This document shows positions 51,891 to 61,342 of a stretch of 64,000 bases of DNA, in pieces. The notes beneath the pieces were generated by a model. That model did no database searches. It was not told where the DNA came from and worked only from the letters and a program-made list of their open reading frames with translations. A program made the translations under genes and the position numbers. The stretch comes from DASRDU01 sp046331565. GTDB taxonomy: Bacteria; Acidobacteriota; Blastocatellia; RBC074. The stretch is from positions 1,865,557 through 1,929,556 of the forward strand of contig JAXLQP010000002.1 in assembly GCA_046331565.1 (NCBI GenBank), in the 5' to 3' direction. Numbering within the stretch: the first letter of the stretch is position 1; every line of letters starts with the position of its first letter.

Positions 51891-53942
51891 ATGATCGAAT
51901 CCGGCAGAGACGTGTGCAGCGACCTGACGAAAGCGTCACAGCTTGAATGGCTGGAAACCAACGGCCTCGGCGGGTTCGCTTCGTCAACCATTGCGGGAAT
52001 CAATACGCGGCGCTATCACGGACTGCTGGTGGCGGCGATCAAACCTCCGGTCGTGCGCACGGCGCTGCTGGCAAAGCTTGAAGAAACGCTGGTCATTGAC
52101 GGGCAGCGTTATGAACTCTCAGCCAATCAGTATCCCGGCGTCGTGCATCCGCAGGGTTATCAGTTTCTGAAGCGGTTCAGGCTCGATCCGTTCCCGGTCT
52201 TTACTTACGAAGTTGCGGGGCTTGAACTCGAAAAATCCGTCCTGATGGTGCACGGCGAAAACACGACCGTGATTCAGTATGAAATCATCGGCCACACTGC
52301 GCGCAGCGTTTCGCTTGAACTGCGCCCGCTGATTGCCTTTCGCGATTATCACAGCCTGACGCACGAAAACGGCGCGCTCAATGCCGCAGTTCAGACGGCA
52401 GCCGGACTGGCAACGGTGATGCCTTACGCCGGGCTGCCCGCGCTGCATTTCGCGCACGAAGCCGATGAAATCGAACTGGCGGGCTGGTGGTATCGCAATT
52501 TTGAATACGCCATCGAACGCGAGCGCGGGCTTGAGTTTCGTGAAGACCTGTTCAGCCCGTTTGCGCTGAAATCCGATCTGACGCGGCGACAGTCTGTTTC
52601 AATTATTGCTTCGACTGAACAGCGCGAAGCGGCTCAGGCAATGTCGCTCAGGCAGGCTGAAATCAGGCGACGGATGGCAGTCACAGCGATGGCAGCGGTT
52701 GATGATGAACTGGTACGCACGCTGACAGCCGCCGCAGATCAGTTCATCGTCGCGCGCGGCGATCACAAAACGATCATCGCCGGTTATCACTGGTTCAGCG
52801 ACTGGGGCCGCGACACGATGATTGCGCTGCCGGGGCTGACGCTGGCAGTCGGGCGCGCTGATGCGGCGCGCGACATCCTGCTTGAGTTTTCGCGTTACGT
52901 TGATCAGGGCATGCTGCCGAATCGCTTTCCTGACGCGGGCGAAGCGCCGGAATACAACACGGTTGATGCGACGCTGTGGTTCTTTGAAGCGGTGCGCCAG
53001 TTGATCGCTTACACCGGCGATGAGGATTTCGTGCGCGAACATCTGTATGAAGTGCTGAAGGAGATCATCGCCTGGCACGAACGCGGAACGCGCTACGGCA
53101 TTCGCGTTGACGACAACGGGCTGCTGCATTCAGGCGAGGCAGGCGTGCAACTGACGTGGATGGACGCAAAGATTGGTGACTGGGTCGTGACGCCGCGCCA
53201 GGGGCTGGCCGTTGAAATTCAGGCGCTCTGGTATAACGCGCTGTGCGTGATGAAAGAGCTGGCGATGAAGTTTGATGATCCGGCTTCAGAAAAGAAGTAC
53301 CGGCGCATGGCGGCCAGAGCGAAGCGCAGTTTCAATCAATTGTTCTGGAACGAAGCGGCGGGCTGTCTGTATGACGTGATTGACGACGCGATGCGCGATG
53401 CGGCGATTCGCCCGAATCAGATTCTGGCGGCCAGTCTGGAACATTCGATGCTCGCGCGCGAGCGGGCAAAACAGGTTGTGGCAGTGGTCGAACGCGAATT
53501 GCTCACACCGGTCGGGCTGCGCAGCCTGGCTCCCGGTTCGCCTGATTACAAGCCGCGTTATGAAGGCGGCATCTTTGAACGCGATGGCGCTTATCATCAG
53601 GGCACAGTCTGGGCGTGGCTGATGGGGCCATTCATCACGGCATACATCAAAGCGAATGGCGACACCGGCAAAGCGCGCGAACAGGCGCGGCAATGGCTCG
53701 ACAGCTTTCAGGCGCACATTTTCAGCGAAGCCTGTCTCGGTCAGGTGGCTGAAATTTTTGATGCCGATGCGCCGCACGCCGCGCGGGGCTGCGCGGCTCA
53801 GGCCTGGAGCGTGGCCGAACTGCTGCGCGCCGCCGTCGAAGACGTTTACGCCGTCGCCCCGACACACGGCGCAAACAAATCAGCGCGCCTGAAAGGCAGT
53901 TCAGCGAGAGCAGACAAGATCGTGAAACCGCGCAGGAGATAA
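51891..53942 (+). CDS. Amylo-alpha-1,6-glucosidase (glycogen debranching enzyme)
   Basis: The start chosen (MIESGRDVCSDL) matches the usual N-terminus of the family; the longer frame runs into non-coding repeat. The 683-residue protein has the N-terminal GDE domain ('EWLETNGLGGFASSTIAGINTRRYHGLLVAA') and the C-terminal GDE barrel with catalytic-region motifs 'HWFSDWGRDTMIALPGL', 'YNTVDATLWFFEAVRQL', 'LTWMDAKIGDWVVTPRQG' and 'HQGTVWAWLMGPFITAY'. It removes branch glucose residues from glycogen or limit dextrins in the cytoplasm. The glucosidase at 48296 is a likely pathway partner. Confidence 0.94.
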   Translation: MIESGRDVCSDLTKASQLEWLETNGLGGFASSTIAGINTRRYHGLLVAAIKPPVVRTALLAKLEETLVIDGQRYELSANQYPGVVHPQGYQFLKRFRLDPFPVFTYEVAGLELEKSVLMVHGENTTVIQYEIIGHTARSVSLELRPLIAFRDYHSLTHENGALNAAVQTAAGLATVMPYAGLPALHFAHEADEIELAGWWYRNFEYAIERERGLEFREDLFSPFALKSDLTRRQSVSIIASTEQREAAQAMSLRQAEIRRRMAVTAMAAVDDELVRTLTAAADQFIVARGDHKTIIAGYHWFSDWGRDTMIALPGLTLAVGRADAARDILLEFSRYVDQGMLPNRFPDAGEAPEYNTVDATLWFFEAVRQLIAYTGDEDFVREHLYEVLKEIIAWHERGTRYGIRVDDNGLLHSGEAGVQLTWMDAKIGDWVVTPRQGLAVEIQALWYNALCVMKELAMKFDDPASEKKYRRMAARAKRSFNQLFWNEAAGCLYDVIDDAMRDAAIRPNQILAASLEHSMLARERAKQVVAVVERELLTPVGLRSLAPGSPDYKPRYEGGIFERDGAYHQGTVWAWLMGPFITAYIKANGDTGKAREQARQWLDSFQAHIFSEACLGQVAEIFDADAPHAARGCAAQAWSVAELLRAAVEDVYAVAPTHGANKSARLKGSSARADKIVKPRRR

Positions 53943-53956
53943 ATTCATCCAGGCAG

Positions 53957-54043
53957 GACTGACTAACCACAGGAACAGCAGTCTGAACTTTTATCTGTTC
54001 TTCCCCGTGTCACCCTGTGTTCCCCGTGGTTAATTCCGTCCTG
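53957..54043. repeat. Palindrome of 'TAACCACAGGAACA' type
   Basis: GGACTGACTAACCACAGGAA (from 53957) pairs imperfectly with the complement ending near 54043 (TTCCCCGTGGTTAATTCCGT...). It lies between the convergent debranching-enzyme and DCC genes. It may act as a shared transcript end, but there is no U-tract. Confidence 0.65.
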
Positions 54044-54049
54044 ATGACT

Positions 54050-54493
54050 TCAATCATCAAAACGGTCGCGCAGGCGTTTCGGCACGAGCGGGCAGGCAGC
54101 GGCAGGCGCGGGAAAGATGCGATGGCGAACGGCTGCAATCAAGTCATAAACGCGGTCACGCAGCGCAACCGGAATGACTGAACCGAGCGCGGCGAGGACG
54201 CGCCACACACCACCAAGCTTTTTCATCAGATAAAAAACGGCGGATGAGCGCGTGAGCAACTCCCCTTCAGCGGTCTGCACAATCACGCTGTCGGGCAGCG
54301 TGGCGCGCACCCGTTCAGGCACAGTCCGGCGAAATGTTTCGCTTTCAAGCGGCGCAAAACGAAACCTGCCAGCGCGGTCACGCGACAACACGAACCGCAC
54401 TGTGAAGTGGCACAGACCGCAATGACCGTCATAAAAGACGCGCTCAGTGGACGGTGCGGCGGGCGGTTCGGTTCCTGCTGATTCTGAGTTCAT
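54050..54493 (-). CDS. DCC-family thiol-disulfide oxidoreductase-like protein (DUF393)
   Basis: The product has 147 residues. The family motif 'VFYDGHCGLCHFTVRFVLSRD' contains the thioredoxin-like C-x-x-C near the N-terminus, followed by 'FRFAPLES' and a C-terminal 'RVYDLIAAVRHRIF' helix. No signal peptide, so cytoplasmic. Redox activity is inferred from the motif. It starts 19 bp after the stop of the ATPase gene on the same strand. Confidence 0.88.
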   Translation of the reverse strand: MNSESAGTEPPAAPSTERVFYDGHCGLCHFTVRFVLSRDRAGRFRFAPLESETFRRTVPERVRATLPDSVIVQTAEGELLTRSSAVFYLMKKLGGVWRVLAALGSVIPVALRDRVYDLIAAVRHRIFPAPAAACPLVPKRLRDRFDD

Positions 54494-54512
54494 CAGCCGT
54501 CACAACCAGAGT

Positions 54513-55271
54513 TCAGAATTTGTGGCCGCGATTGTTGCGGATTTTCAGGCGGTAATCATCGCCCTTGATCATCACGACCTTGCACATTTCGTGCAGGCGC
54601 GAGCGCAGGCGCACGCCGACGCGGTCGGTCAGCGTCTCTTCGCCGGGCGTGGTGATTTCGTCGAGGTAGTTGGAGGTGAAGATCGTCACCTTGCGGTCGT
54701 TGTAGCGCGTGTTGATGATCTGCGTCATCGTGTCACGCACCCAGTCAGTCGGCTTCGATGCGCCGAGTTCATCGAGCACCAGCACTTCAGCTTCGTAAAC
54801 CGGTTCCAGCACCTTCAGTTCAGATGACTGCGAAACCGGATTGTAGCTGTCCTGAATTTCCTTGAGCAGGTCGCGGAAGTCATAGAACAGACAGGTGACG
54901 CCCTTGTTGAGCATCAGCGCCTTGATGATGGCAGTGGCGAGATGAGTCTTGCCGACTCCGCACGGGCCGATGAACAGCAGCCCGATGTCGAGGTTCGGGT
55001 ATTCATCAACCAGGTGCTTCGAATCACGCAGCGCATAGGCCTGCGACAAAAAGTTCGGCATCGTCGGCGCACCCTGCGGATGATAGTTGTCGAACGAACA
55101 TTCCTCGTAACGCCGGGGAATGCGAGCCGCCTTGAGCAGGTGCGAGCGGCGGTCAGTCGCACGACAGCGGCACGGTTTGACCCCCTTCCCGTCAACATAT
55201 TCCCAGCCGGTGTCCTGGCAATATGGACAGGGATTAACAACAACTTGCAGGTTGCTCTGATCGAAAGCCAT
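54513..55271 (-). CDS. DnaC/IstB-like AAA+ ATPase with N-terminal zinc motif
   Basis: The product has 252 residues. The N-terminus has C-x2-C...C-x-C ('NPCPYCQDTGWEYVDGKGVKPCRCRATDRR'), as in DnaI/DnaC-type helicase loaders. The AAA+ core has Walker A GPCGVGKTHLATA, Walker B 'EVLVLDELGA', sensor region 'TIFTSNYLDE' and a C-terminal 'LRSRLHEMCKVVMIKGDDYR'. No transposase neighbour is present, so a helicase-loader role in replication or restart is more likely than IstB. It is co-oriented with the DCC gene downstream. Confidence 0.88.
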   Translation of the reverse strand: MAFDQSNLQVVVNPCPYCQDTGWEYVDGKGVKPCRCRATDRRSHLLKAARIPRRYEECSFDNYHPQGAPTMPNFLSQAYALRDSKHLVDEYPNLDIGLLFIGPCGVGKTHLATAIIKALMLNKGVTCLFYDFRDLLKEIQDSYNPVSQSSELKVLEPVYEAEVLVLDELGASKPTDWVRDTMTQIINTRYNDRKVTIFTSNYLDEITTPGEETLTDRVGVRLRSRLHEMCKVVMIKGDDYRLKIRNNRGHKF

Positions 55272-55456
55272 CAGGAATGTGTCAAGTGTGTCAGGAACGG
55301 AAAGGCGTGTGAACTTTCCATGAGTCCGTCAGTTTGTGACCGTAATGACCGAAAGCGATGCGGAGTATATGAGAGGCATGAAACCAATGCAAGATGAAAT
55401 CTGATCGCAGCAGAATTGAATCAGCATTTAATTTCGTTGAGCAGCCGATGCCCCGT

Positions 55457-55506
55457 CAAAGCAAAAGCCGCAGCGCTCACCGGGGTATCAGGGAATCGCT
55501 GCGGCT
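55457..55506 (-). terminator. Rho-independent terminator of the tRNA transcript
   Basis: On the minus strand a perfect 10-bp stem (AGCCGCAGCG at 55506-55497 with CGCTGCGGCT at 55475-55466, 21-nt loop) is followed by TTTGCTTTG. It lies about 90 bp downstream of tRNA-Gly. The rest of the gap 55272-55595 shows no gene. Confidence 0.8.
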
Positions 55507-55595
55507 CTCGGACAAACGTCCATCTACGATTTGATTCAAGTTTGAATGAAGAGCTTGTTCCAACCGGGAATGATTAACGATGAGTGGCTGTCAGA

Positions 55596-55670
<75 letters not shown>

Positions 55671-55693
55671 TCGATTTGCCTGAGACGAGCGTC

Positions 55694-55722
55694 AAATTAC
55701 CACAGGAAATCCCGGGCTGCAA
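55694..55722 (-). promoter_or_regulatory. Putative sigma-70-type promoter of tRNA-Gly
   Basis: On the minus strand TTGCAG (55722-55717) and TAATTT (55699-55694) are 17 bp apart, placing a start point just upstream of the tRNA 5' end at 55670. Spacing is ideal; hexamers are imperfect. Confidence 0.45.
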
Positions 55723-55783
55723 CACGGCCCCCGCCTGTTACCTGCTGTAGCAGGCAGCGGGCCATTCAAGCTTTATCTCAGAA

Positions 55784-55867
55784 GATACACAGACCGCTGA
55801 TGACACTGATCGCGTGGAGCACCGCTTGATCCGTCCTGATCCTGCTGATCTGCGTCATCTGTGGCCT
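55784..55867. repeat. Imperfect palindrome of 'CTGATC' phrases
   Basis: ATACACAGACCGCTGATGAC (from 55785) pairs imperfectly with the complement ending near 55865 (CTGATCTGCGTCATCTGTGG). It is related in phrase content to the palindrome at 28385-28470. It lies after the VWA gene stop and before the tRNA promoter. Confidence 0.6.
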
Positions 55868-55874
55868 GTTCCTT

Positions 55875-58052
55875 TCAGCGCACGCTGAAATCCATCCACT
55901 GTTCGACGCGTGAAAATCGGGGTCTGGCCAGAGCGTCAGTCACGACCAAGTGGAGCAGATAATCGCCCGGCTCAAGTCCCGATAATTTCAACTGCCCGCC
56001 GATCACGATGCGTTTCGGATCGCTGGTGTCGGGGACGGAAACGGCTCTGTCCGGAGCCTGATAGATCGCCCTGCCGTTGCGGTAGATTTCAATCTGCGCG
56101 TTCAGCCGGGGCTTTCCCGTCGCCTTGTCCATCGCCGGGTTGTAAACGATGGCGGCGTAATCAATGAACCCGCTGCGCGCAAAGCGACGCACGTGCGGCG
56201 TGGGCTGCACGTCATCGTTTTGTTCCGCGCTGTCCTGCGGTGTCGCGGCGGCGTTCTGCTGCCTGTCCTGGCCTTTCGTCAGCACCAGGCCGGAAACGGC
56301 CAGCCGTTTTTTGTTCAGATCAGGAACCTGAATGAACTGACCGGCAGAACCAAGCCGCGTTGATTCCGCATCCCGAATCACCGTGCGGAACTGATAAGCG
56401 CCCGGCTTTTTTACCGCTACGTCATGCTGATAATCAATGCCTTTCTTCAAGGCCCGCTGCCAGCTTTCCTCATTGAGCGGCAGCGTCCACATTCGGAGAT
56501 CTGATTCAATCACCGCACCTCTTTCATCGAAGGTGAAAGCGGCCAGATCGAACGTGGCGACTTTTTTTCCGTCCGGGCCGTCTCTGAACGTCAGCCCGGA
56601 CGGATCAATGTGCAGCAGCGAACGAATGAACGAACCGTCCTGCGCGCTGTTGAAGAAGGACGAGGTCATCTGCACCTGAATGTCGCGCGCGCCGAAAGGC
56701 GAAAACAAAGCGCCCAGAATCTGCCGCTCGCGCGTCTGCGGCGGACGCTCTCTGGCCTCGGTCTCAGGAATGCCGAAGTAACCGGCGCGCGTGCGCACCT
56801 GCAGGCCGGGACGTTTCAGTTTCACTTTGATCGTATGAAAGCGCCCGTTCCACTGCTCATTGTCAGGATCGAAGCCGAGCAGGTAATAGCTCTGGTTATC
56901 CTTCATCACCCGCTGCACGGCAAAGTTCAGATCGTTGTTATTGAATACGGCAAAGCCGCCCGTTTCTCCGGCAATGAACGAGAGACCTTCCTGTGATTCA
57001 AAGAGCGCCTGCGAGGCCCGGCTGTATTGTTCGGCGATCTGTTGCGGACTGAGGCCGCTCAGATTGTCAGCCGCCGTCGGGCCGATTGTTTGCAGGCCTT
57101 TGGCATCGAGCGAGTAGATGACCACGCTGGAACGGTTGGCCAGATCCACCAGCCGCCTGACCCGTTGCAGAATGAGCGTATTGTCGCGGTCTCTGCCAAA
57201 GAGCGGAAAGCCGTCAGAAATCAGCACTGCGATTTTGCGCCCCGGCAGTTCGCGCATGCCGCGCACGACAAAGTTCACCGCGCCAAGCGTCCCATAGGTG
57301 AAGACCGTTTCACGAAAATCCTCAATCCGGTCGGAGTCCACCTGCTTGCGGTCGTCCCTGTCGCGCGGCTGGCGCTGGCTGGCGGGGTTGCCTCCGTCGC
57401 CGCCACGCGGTTCATCGGCACTGGCGCTGCCGAAGCGCGGAATCATTTCGCGGCTGTTCGGGTTCCACACCAGTTTTTCAATCGCGGCGGACAGAATGCG
57501 CTTGTCGCTGGTGAACTGCTGCAGGGCACCGAGGCCGCGCCCGGTGCGAACGATTGCCACCAGATCGCCCTCCTGCATCTGTGTGCTGACGAATTTTCTG
57601 AGCGCCTCGCGCGCGTAATAAGTGCTGTCAAACGACAAACCCAGATCGTCAACGACGAAGGCGATGGTACGGCGCACCTGCTCCTGCGCGAGCGGTCTGG
57701 TCGGCATCATCTGATCTGGCGCAACGCCCTTTGGCGCGGGCGGCGTCTCAGGACGTTTTGCTTCGGGCAGCCTGATGGTCCTGAAAAAGGAAAGCTTCCG
57801 TTTTTTGCCGTCGACAAAGAGTTCAAAATCATCTTCGTTCAGATCGTCAACGTGATCGCCCTTTTTGTCTGTCACGACGGCATCAATCTGGACGAGCTGA
57901 GTAGTGATGCGAAAGACCGGCTCAGGCTCCTGTCTGCCCGCTGGCGGAGTTTGCGGCGAAGCCTGCGACTGCTGTGGCAGCAGAGCAGCGCGGGTGATGA
58001 CTGAAACCAGCGCAGCCAGGGTCAGCACGAGAATGCAGGAAGGACTTTTCAT
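55875..58052 (-). CDS. VWFA-related Acidobacterial-domain (TIGR03436) protein, large
   Basis: The product has 725 residues with signal peptide ('CILVLTLAALVSVITRAAL') and ribosome-binding site AGGAGA. The TIGR03436 opening is 'FRITTQLVQIDAVVTDKKGDHVDDLNEDDFELFVDGKKRKLSFFRT'. The VWA domain carries 'AFVVDDLGLSFDS' in place of the usual DxSxS, so its metal site is probably altered, then 'KIAVLISDGFPLFGRD'. A long C-terminal region of beta domains follows. It is the larger of two such proteins in the window; the function of the family is unknown. Confidence 0.93.
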   Translation of the reverse strand: MKSPSCILVLTLAALVSVITRAALLPQQSQASPQTPPAGRQEPEPVFRITTQLVQIDAVVTDKKGDHVDDLNEDDFELFVDGKKRKLSFFRTIRLPEAKRPETPPAPKGVAPDQMMPTRPLAQEQVRRTIAFVVDDLGLSFDSTYYAREALRKFVSTQMQEGDLVAIVRTGRGLGALQQFTSDKRILSAAIEKLVWNPNSREMIPRFGSASADEPRGGDGGNPASQRQPRDRDDRKQVDSDRIEDFRETVFTYGTLGAVNFVVRGMRELPGRKIAVLISDGFPLFGRDRDNTLILQRVRRLVDLANRSSVVIYSLDAKGLQTIGPTAADNLSGLSPQQIAEQYSRASQALFESQEGLSFIAGETGGFAVFNNNDLNFAVQRVMKDNQSYYLLGFDPDNEQWNGRFHTIKVKLKRPGLQVRTRAGYFGIPETEARERPPQTRERQILGALFSPFGARDIQVQMTSSFFNSAQDGSFIRSLLHIDPSGLTFRDGPDGKKVATFDLAAFTFDERGAVIESDLRMWTLPLNEESWQRALKKGIDYQHDVAVKKPGAYQFRTVIRDAESTRLGSAGQFIQVPDLNKKRLAVSGLVLTKGQDRQQNAAATPQDSAEQNDDVQPTPHVRRFARSGFIDYAAIVYNPAMDKATGKPRLNAQIEIYRNGRAIYQAPDRAVSVPDTSDPKRIVIGGQLKLSGLEPGDYLLHLVVTDALARPRFSRVEQWMDFSVR

Positions 58053-58235
58053 GGATTCAGTTCTCCTGAAGAGCGATGGATGGTGATGGCTGTGTTCAGG
58101 GGTAATGGCCGGGCGCAGTATACCCGGATGCTGGCGCCCGGTGAAGTGAAAGTGGCGACCGCGTCACGCGGAACGATAATTTTGCCGTCCTCTGATGGCC
58201 TGTTGTTGCAGCGATTCCGTAAATGGCATCTCGCG

Positions 58236-59246
58236 TCAGTTCGCCGGACTGGAAATTCCGACCGTTTCCCTGAGGGATTGCAGCTTAATTGAATTGTCTC
58301 CGGTTGAAGTCAGCAACCCGTCACCGTCGTTCGGCGCGCTGTCACGCGCCTGCCAGTAAGTGACATAAGCAACCTTGCCGGAAAGCTCGCGCAAGGCCCA
58401 GGCCAGCCGCCGCGCCGCCATTTCAGCGCCATCCTGACGGTCATAAAAACCAAGTTCTCCGATGATGATTTCACCGGCCCGCCAGCCGTAACCGGCGAGG
58501 GTCTGCTGCGCCTGCTGCCAGCGGTCATGCCCGATTTCACTCGCGCTGCGCGGATTGAAAACATCCCACGCGCTCAGGCTGACGTAATCAGGGCGCACCT
58601 TCATCAGCGGCAGGACTTCGGTCAGCGCGTAATAGTTCCAGCCGGGCATCAGGCGGGCGATCTCAACTCCGCATCTGACATTTGGCACAGCGGCGCTGCG
58701 CACGCCCTGCACGCGCGCTGACAGCCAGTCGGCCATAAATTGCGAAGCCGCCGGATTCCACCGCAGAAACGGCAGCACCGCATTGTCCGCTTCCCAGTTG
58801 AGCAGCACGAAGCGTTTCTGCGGATACGCAGACGACAGATGCCGGGCCAGTTCAGCAAAATCCTGCCCGACCTGTTCAGCCTCTGCCGCGCTCAGACTGT
58901 CGGCCCACTGGTGATCGGCGCAGACCTGCGAATACGTGGTCAGCAGGTAATCAGTCAGGCGCGGATCGCTGAACAGTTCGTGATAAGCCGGATGAGCGGC
59001 AACTTCAGCCAGGCGAATGTCCGGCCTCAGTCCCAGTAAATAAATGTCCCTGACGCTCAGGCCGACACGGATCATCGGCAGTCCGATATGGGCAACTGTC
59101 TGCTGTCCCCAGCGCAGCAGGTTGAGGTCACGCGCCGGATCGTAGGCTGTCTGATCAGGATTCCAGTGATAACAACCGTTGATGGTCTGGACACTCCGGC
59201 GCGGAACCGGCGGACGCGGAATCGGCGGGCGCACAATTCTGTTCAT
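58236..59246 (-). CDS. Uncharacterised protein, possibly a TIM-barrel glycosidase-like fold
   Basis: The start chosen (MNRIVRPPIPRP) has GGGAG upstream. The 336 residues include regularly spaced hydrophobic strands ending in charged residues ('RFVLLNWEADNAV', 'VRPDYVSLSAWDVF', 'EIIIGELGFYDRQDG', 'VAYVTYWQARDS'), the pattern of a glycoside-hydrolase (beta/alpha)8 barrel. 'NWEAD' and 'IGELGF' could carry the two catalytic acids. No signal peptide. I do not recognise the family. Confidence 0.7.
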   Translation of the reverse strand: MNRIVRPPIPRPPVPRRSVQTINGCYHWNPDQTAYDPARDLNLLRWGQQTVAHIGLPMIRVGLSVRDIYLLGLRPDIRLAEVAAHPAYHELFSDPRLTDYLLTTYSQVCADHQWADSLSAAEAEQVGQDFAELARHLSSAYPQKRFVLLNWEADNAVLPFLRWNPAASQFMADWLSARVQGVRSAAVPNVRCGVEIARLMPGWNYYALTEVLPLMKVRPDYVSLSAWDVFNPRSASEIGHDRWQQAQQTLAGYGWRAGEIIIGELGFYDRQDGAEMAARRLAWALRELSGKVAYVTYWQARDSAPNDGDGLLTSTGDNSIKLQSLRETVGISSPAN

Positions 59247-59380
59247 AGCTTTTACTCCCTTGTCGAACACGCCTCGCACGATGTCTGCTCTGTCAGAGCG
59301 CCGACGTGCGAACGCGCGACTTATGTAATCAAAGGGGGAGGATGTATGGTGAGGACTGACAGGTTCAATGGGGCAGTCGT

Positions 59381-60346
59381 TCAGGAATGGTAAATGTCAT
59401 CTTCAATCAGTGCCACAGCGCGACCGGCAGCGCCGCCGACTCCGGGTGCGCGGTCTTCCAGAATGGCCTGCACGAAATCTTCAATCAGCGGCTGTTGCAG
59501 GTTCGAATGCGGCGGGTGAGATTCGGTGCGCTCGCCTTCAGCCGTGCTGACCCGTAATAGTCCCTGATTGAGCACCGGAACGTGCAGCGAACCTGCCGTG
59601 CCGAAAATATCCAGCGTGTCCTGGCTTTCAAAAACAGCGTGCGTCACGGTCAGCGTGGCGCGTGTGCCGCGCTCGAATTTGAAGAATGCCGCGCTCGTGT
59701 CTTCGACCTCGCGCGCAAAGCGCAACTGATCGGTGAAAGCCTGCGTCCCGGCAAGCGGGCCAAATAAATTCAGCAGCACTTCGATGCGATGACAGCCGAA
59801 ATCCATCATCGGCCCGCCGCCAGCCTGCGCCCGGCTGACAAACCAGTAACGCGGATGATCGGGCGCAGGGTTGAAAAACTCGAAGGCATTCATCTGCGCC
59901 AGCATCGGCTCTCCGATTTCACCAGCGGCGATGATGTTTTTGATGCGATTGATGACGGGATAAAAATGACGGTAATAAGCCACGCCGAGTCTGACCTGAT
60001 GAGCTTCGCACGCCGCAATCATCCGGTCACATTCCGCCGCATTCAGCGCCATCGGTTTTTCGCACAGCACGTGTTTGCCAGCGGCAGCAGCGGCGATTGT
60101 CTGTTCGGCATGCAGATTAACCGGCGTGGCAATGTAAACAGCATCAACTTCGTCATCAGCGAGCAGTGCGCGCCAGTCAGCGTACCATTTGCGCGCGCCG
60201 AATTCGCGGGCGAACGATTCAGCCAGTTCAGCCTGACGACGACTGACGGCGATCAGTTCGCTGTTGACGGAATCGCGCAAAGCCGGAGCCACGCGCTTGC
60301 GTGCAATGTCGCCACAACCGATCAGTCCCCAGCGAATTTTGTTCAT
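59381..60346 (-). CDS. Gfo/Idh/MocA-family NAD(P)-dependent oxidoreductase
   Basis: The product has 321 residues. The N-terminal Rossmann motif is 'WGLIGCGDIARKRVAPAL', and the conserved 'VLCEKPMALNAAEC' contributes the substrate-site Lys. The C-terminal alpha/beta sheet domain includes 'GGGPMMDFGCHRIEVLLNLFG'. Likely oxidises or reduces a sugar or inositol-type hydroxyl; the substrate is unknown. Its start overlaps the glycerophosphodiesterase stop by 4 bp, so it is second in that pair. Confidence 0.93.
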   Translation of the reverse strand: MNKIRWGLIGCGDIARKRVAPALRDSVNSELIAVSRRQAELAESFAREFGARKWYADWRALLADDEVDAVYIATPVNLHAEQTIAAAAAGKHVLCEKPMALNAAECDRMIAACEAHQVRLGVAYYRHFYPVINRIKNIIAAGEIGEPMLAQMNAFEFFNPAPDHPRYWFVSRAQAGGGPMMDFGCHRIEVLLNLFGPLAGTQAFTDQLRFAREVEDTSAAFFKFERGTRATLTVTHAVFESQDTLDIFGTAGSLHVPVLNQGLLRVSTAEGERTESHPPHSNLQQPLIEDFVQAILEDRAPGVGGAAGRAVALIEDDIYHS

Positions 60347-61053
60347 GGCTGTTGAGCCTTCAGATAAGCAATCAGCCGGTCAGGCAGATTGGTGCAGATG
60401 CCGTTGACGCCGCGCGCAATAAAACGCGCATAGCCTTCCTCGCCATCCACCGTCCAGACATAGACGCGGCGGTGCTGCTGCTGAATCTTTGTCACCAGCG
60501 CGCTGAAACAGATTTCGTCCCAGACACTCAGCACGTGGTAATTGATCCGGCGCAGCGCCAGCCAGGGAAACGATTCGCGCCACCGCACACGCGGATCAAC
60601 TGTCCGATGACCGATAATAATGCCCAGTTCAAGGTCATTCACCTCCTGACCAAGCTGCTGCATCAGTTCGATATTGAATGAAGCGATCATCACTTCATCC
60701 TCGCAGTTCATCTGCCGCACGAGGCGCAAAGTCTCAAGCCCGGCGCGAGCGTCCTTGATTTCGAGATAGAGCCGCACGCGACCGCGCGCGAGTTCAAGCG
60801 TTTCTTTGAGCGACGGCACACGTTCGCCTTTGCCCGCATCAGCGCGGCGCACTTCGTCAAAGCTCATCTCGTCGGCGCGACCTTTGAGATTCGTGGTGCG
60901 GTCAAGCGTGTCATCGTGCAGCACGATGACCTGCTGATCGCGGGTCAGTTGCAGATCAAGTTCGATCATCTGCGCGCCCTGTCGAATGGCCAGTTCGAAG
61001 GCGCGCAGCGTGTTTTCGGGTTCGGCCCGCGATGCGCCGCGATGCGCAATCAC
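60343..61053 (-). CDS. Glycerophosphodiester phosphodiesterase family protein
   Basis: The product has 236 residues from a GTG that begins 'VIAHRGASRAEPENT', with the catalytic His/Arg; 'MIELDLQLTRDQQVIVLHDDTLDRTT' supplies the acidic ligands and second His, and the C-terminal 'YVWTVDGEEGYARFIARGVNGICTNLPD' is typical. The open frame continues upstream ('NPESPL'), and a CTG preceded by GGGAG at about 61089 is an alternative start. Cleaves glycerophosphodiesters to an alcohol and glycerol-3-phosphate. No signal peptide. Confidence 0.9.
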   Translation of the reverse strand: MIAHRGASRAEPENTLRAFELAIRQGAQMIELDLQLTRDQQVIVLHDDTLDRTTNLKGRADEMSFDEVRRADAGKGERVPSLKETLELARGRVRLYLEIKDARAGLETLRLVRQMNCEDEVMIASFNIELMQQLGQEVNDLELGIIIGHRTVDPRVRWRESFPWLALRRINYHVLSVWDEICFSALVTKIQQQHRRVYVWTVDGEEGYARFIARGVNGICTNLPDRLIAYLKAQQP

Positions 61054-61342
61054 CAGCGGCGACTCTGGATTTGAAATCTGATCTTTCAGATTGAATGCTC
61101 CCTGTTGATTGTCAGCCCGGTTTTCAGATGAATGCGGTAAAAGATGGCTGTGATGGTATGCAAATGTGTGCGGGCTGGCAACATTCTGAGTCGTGTCTGG
61201 TCAGTTTCATCATACTTTTGAAAGCCCTGTCACACAGCCCTGGCTTACTCTGCCCGCGTCAGAAGCTGGCGCCGGTTTTGCCCCGCCCCGTGTTAATAAA
61301 AAGGTCATCCGAAAGAGCCAGCCTGAGAACTACCGAACAGAG

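Noticed and set aside
54513..55271. IstB transposition protein of an insertion sequence
   Set aside because: No IstA-type transposase or terminal repeats are adjacent, and the N-terminal zinc motif fits DnaI/DnaC loaders better.
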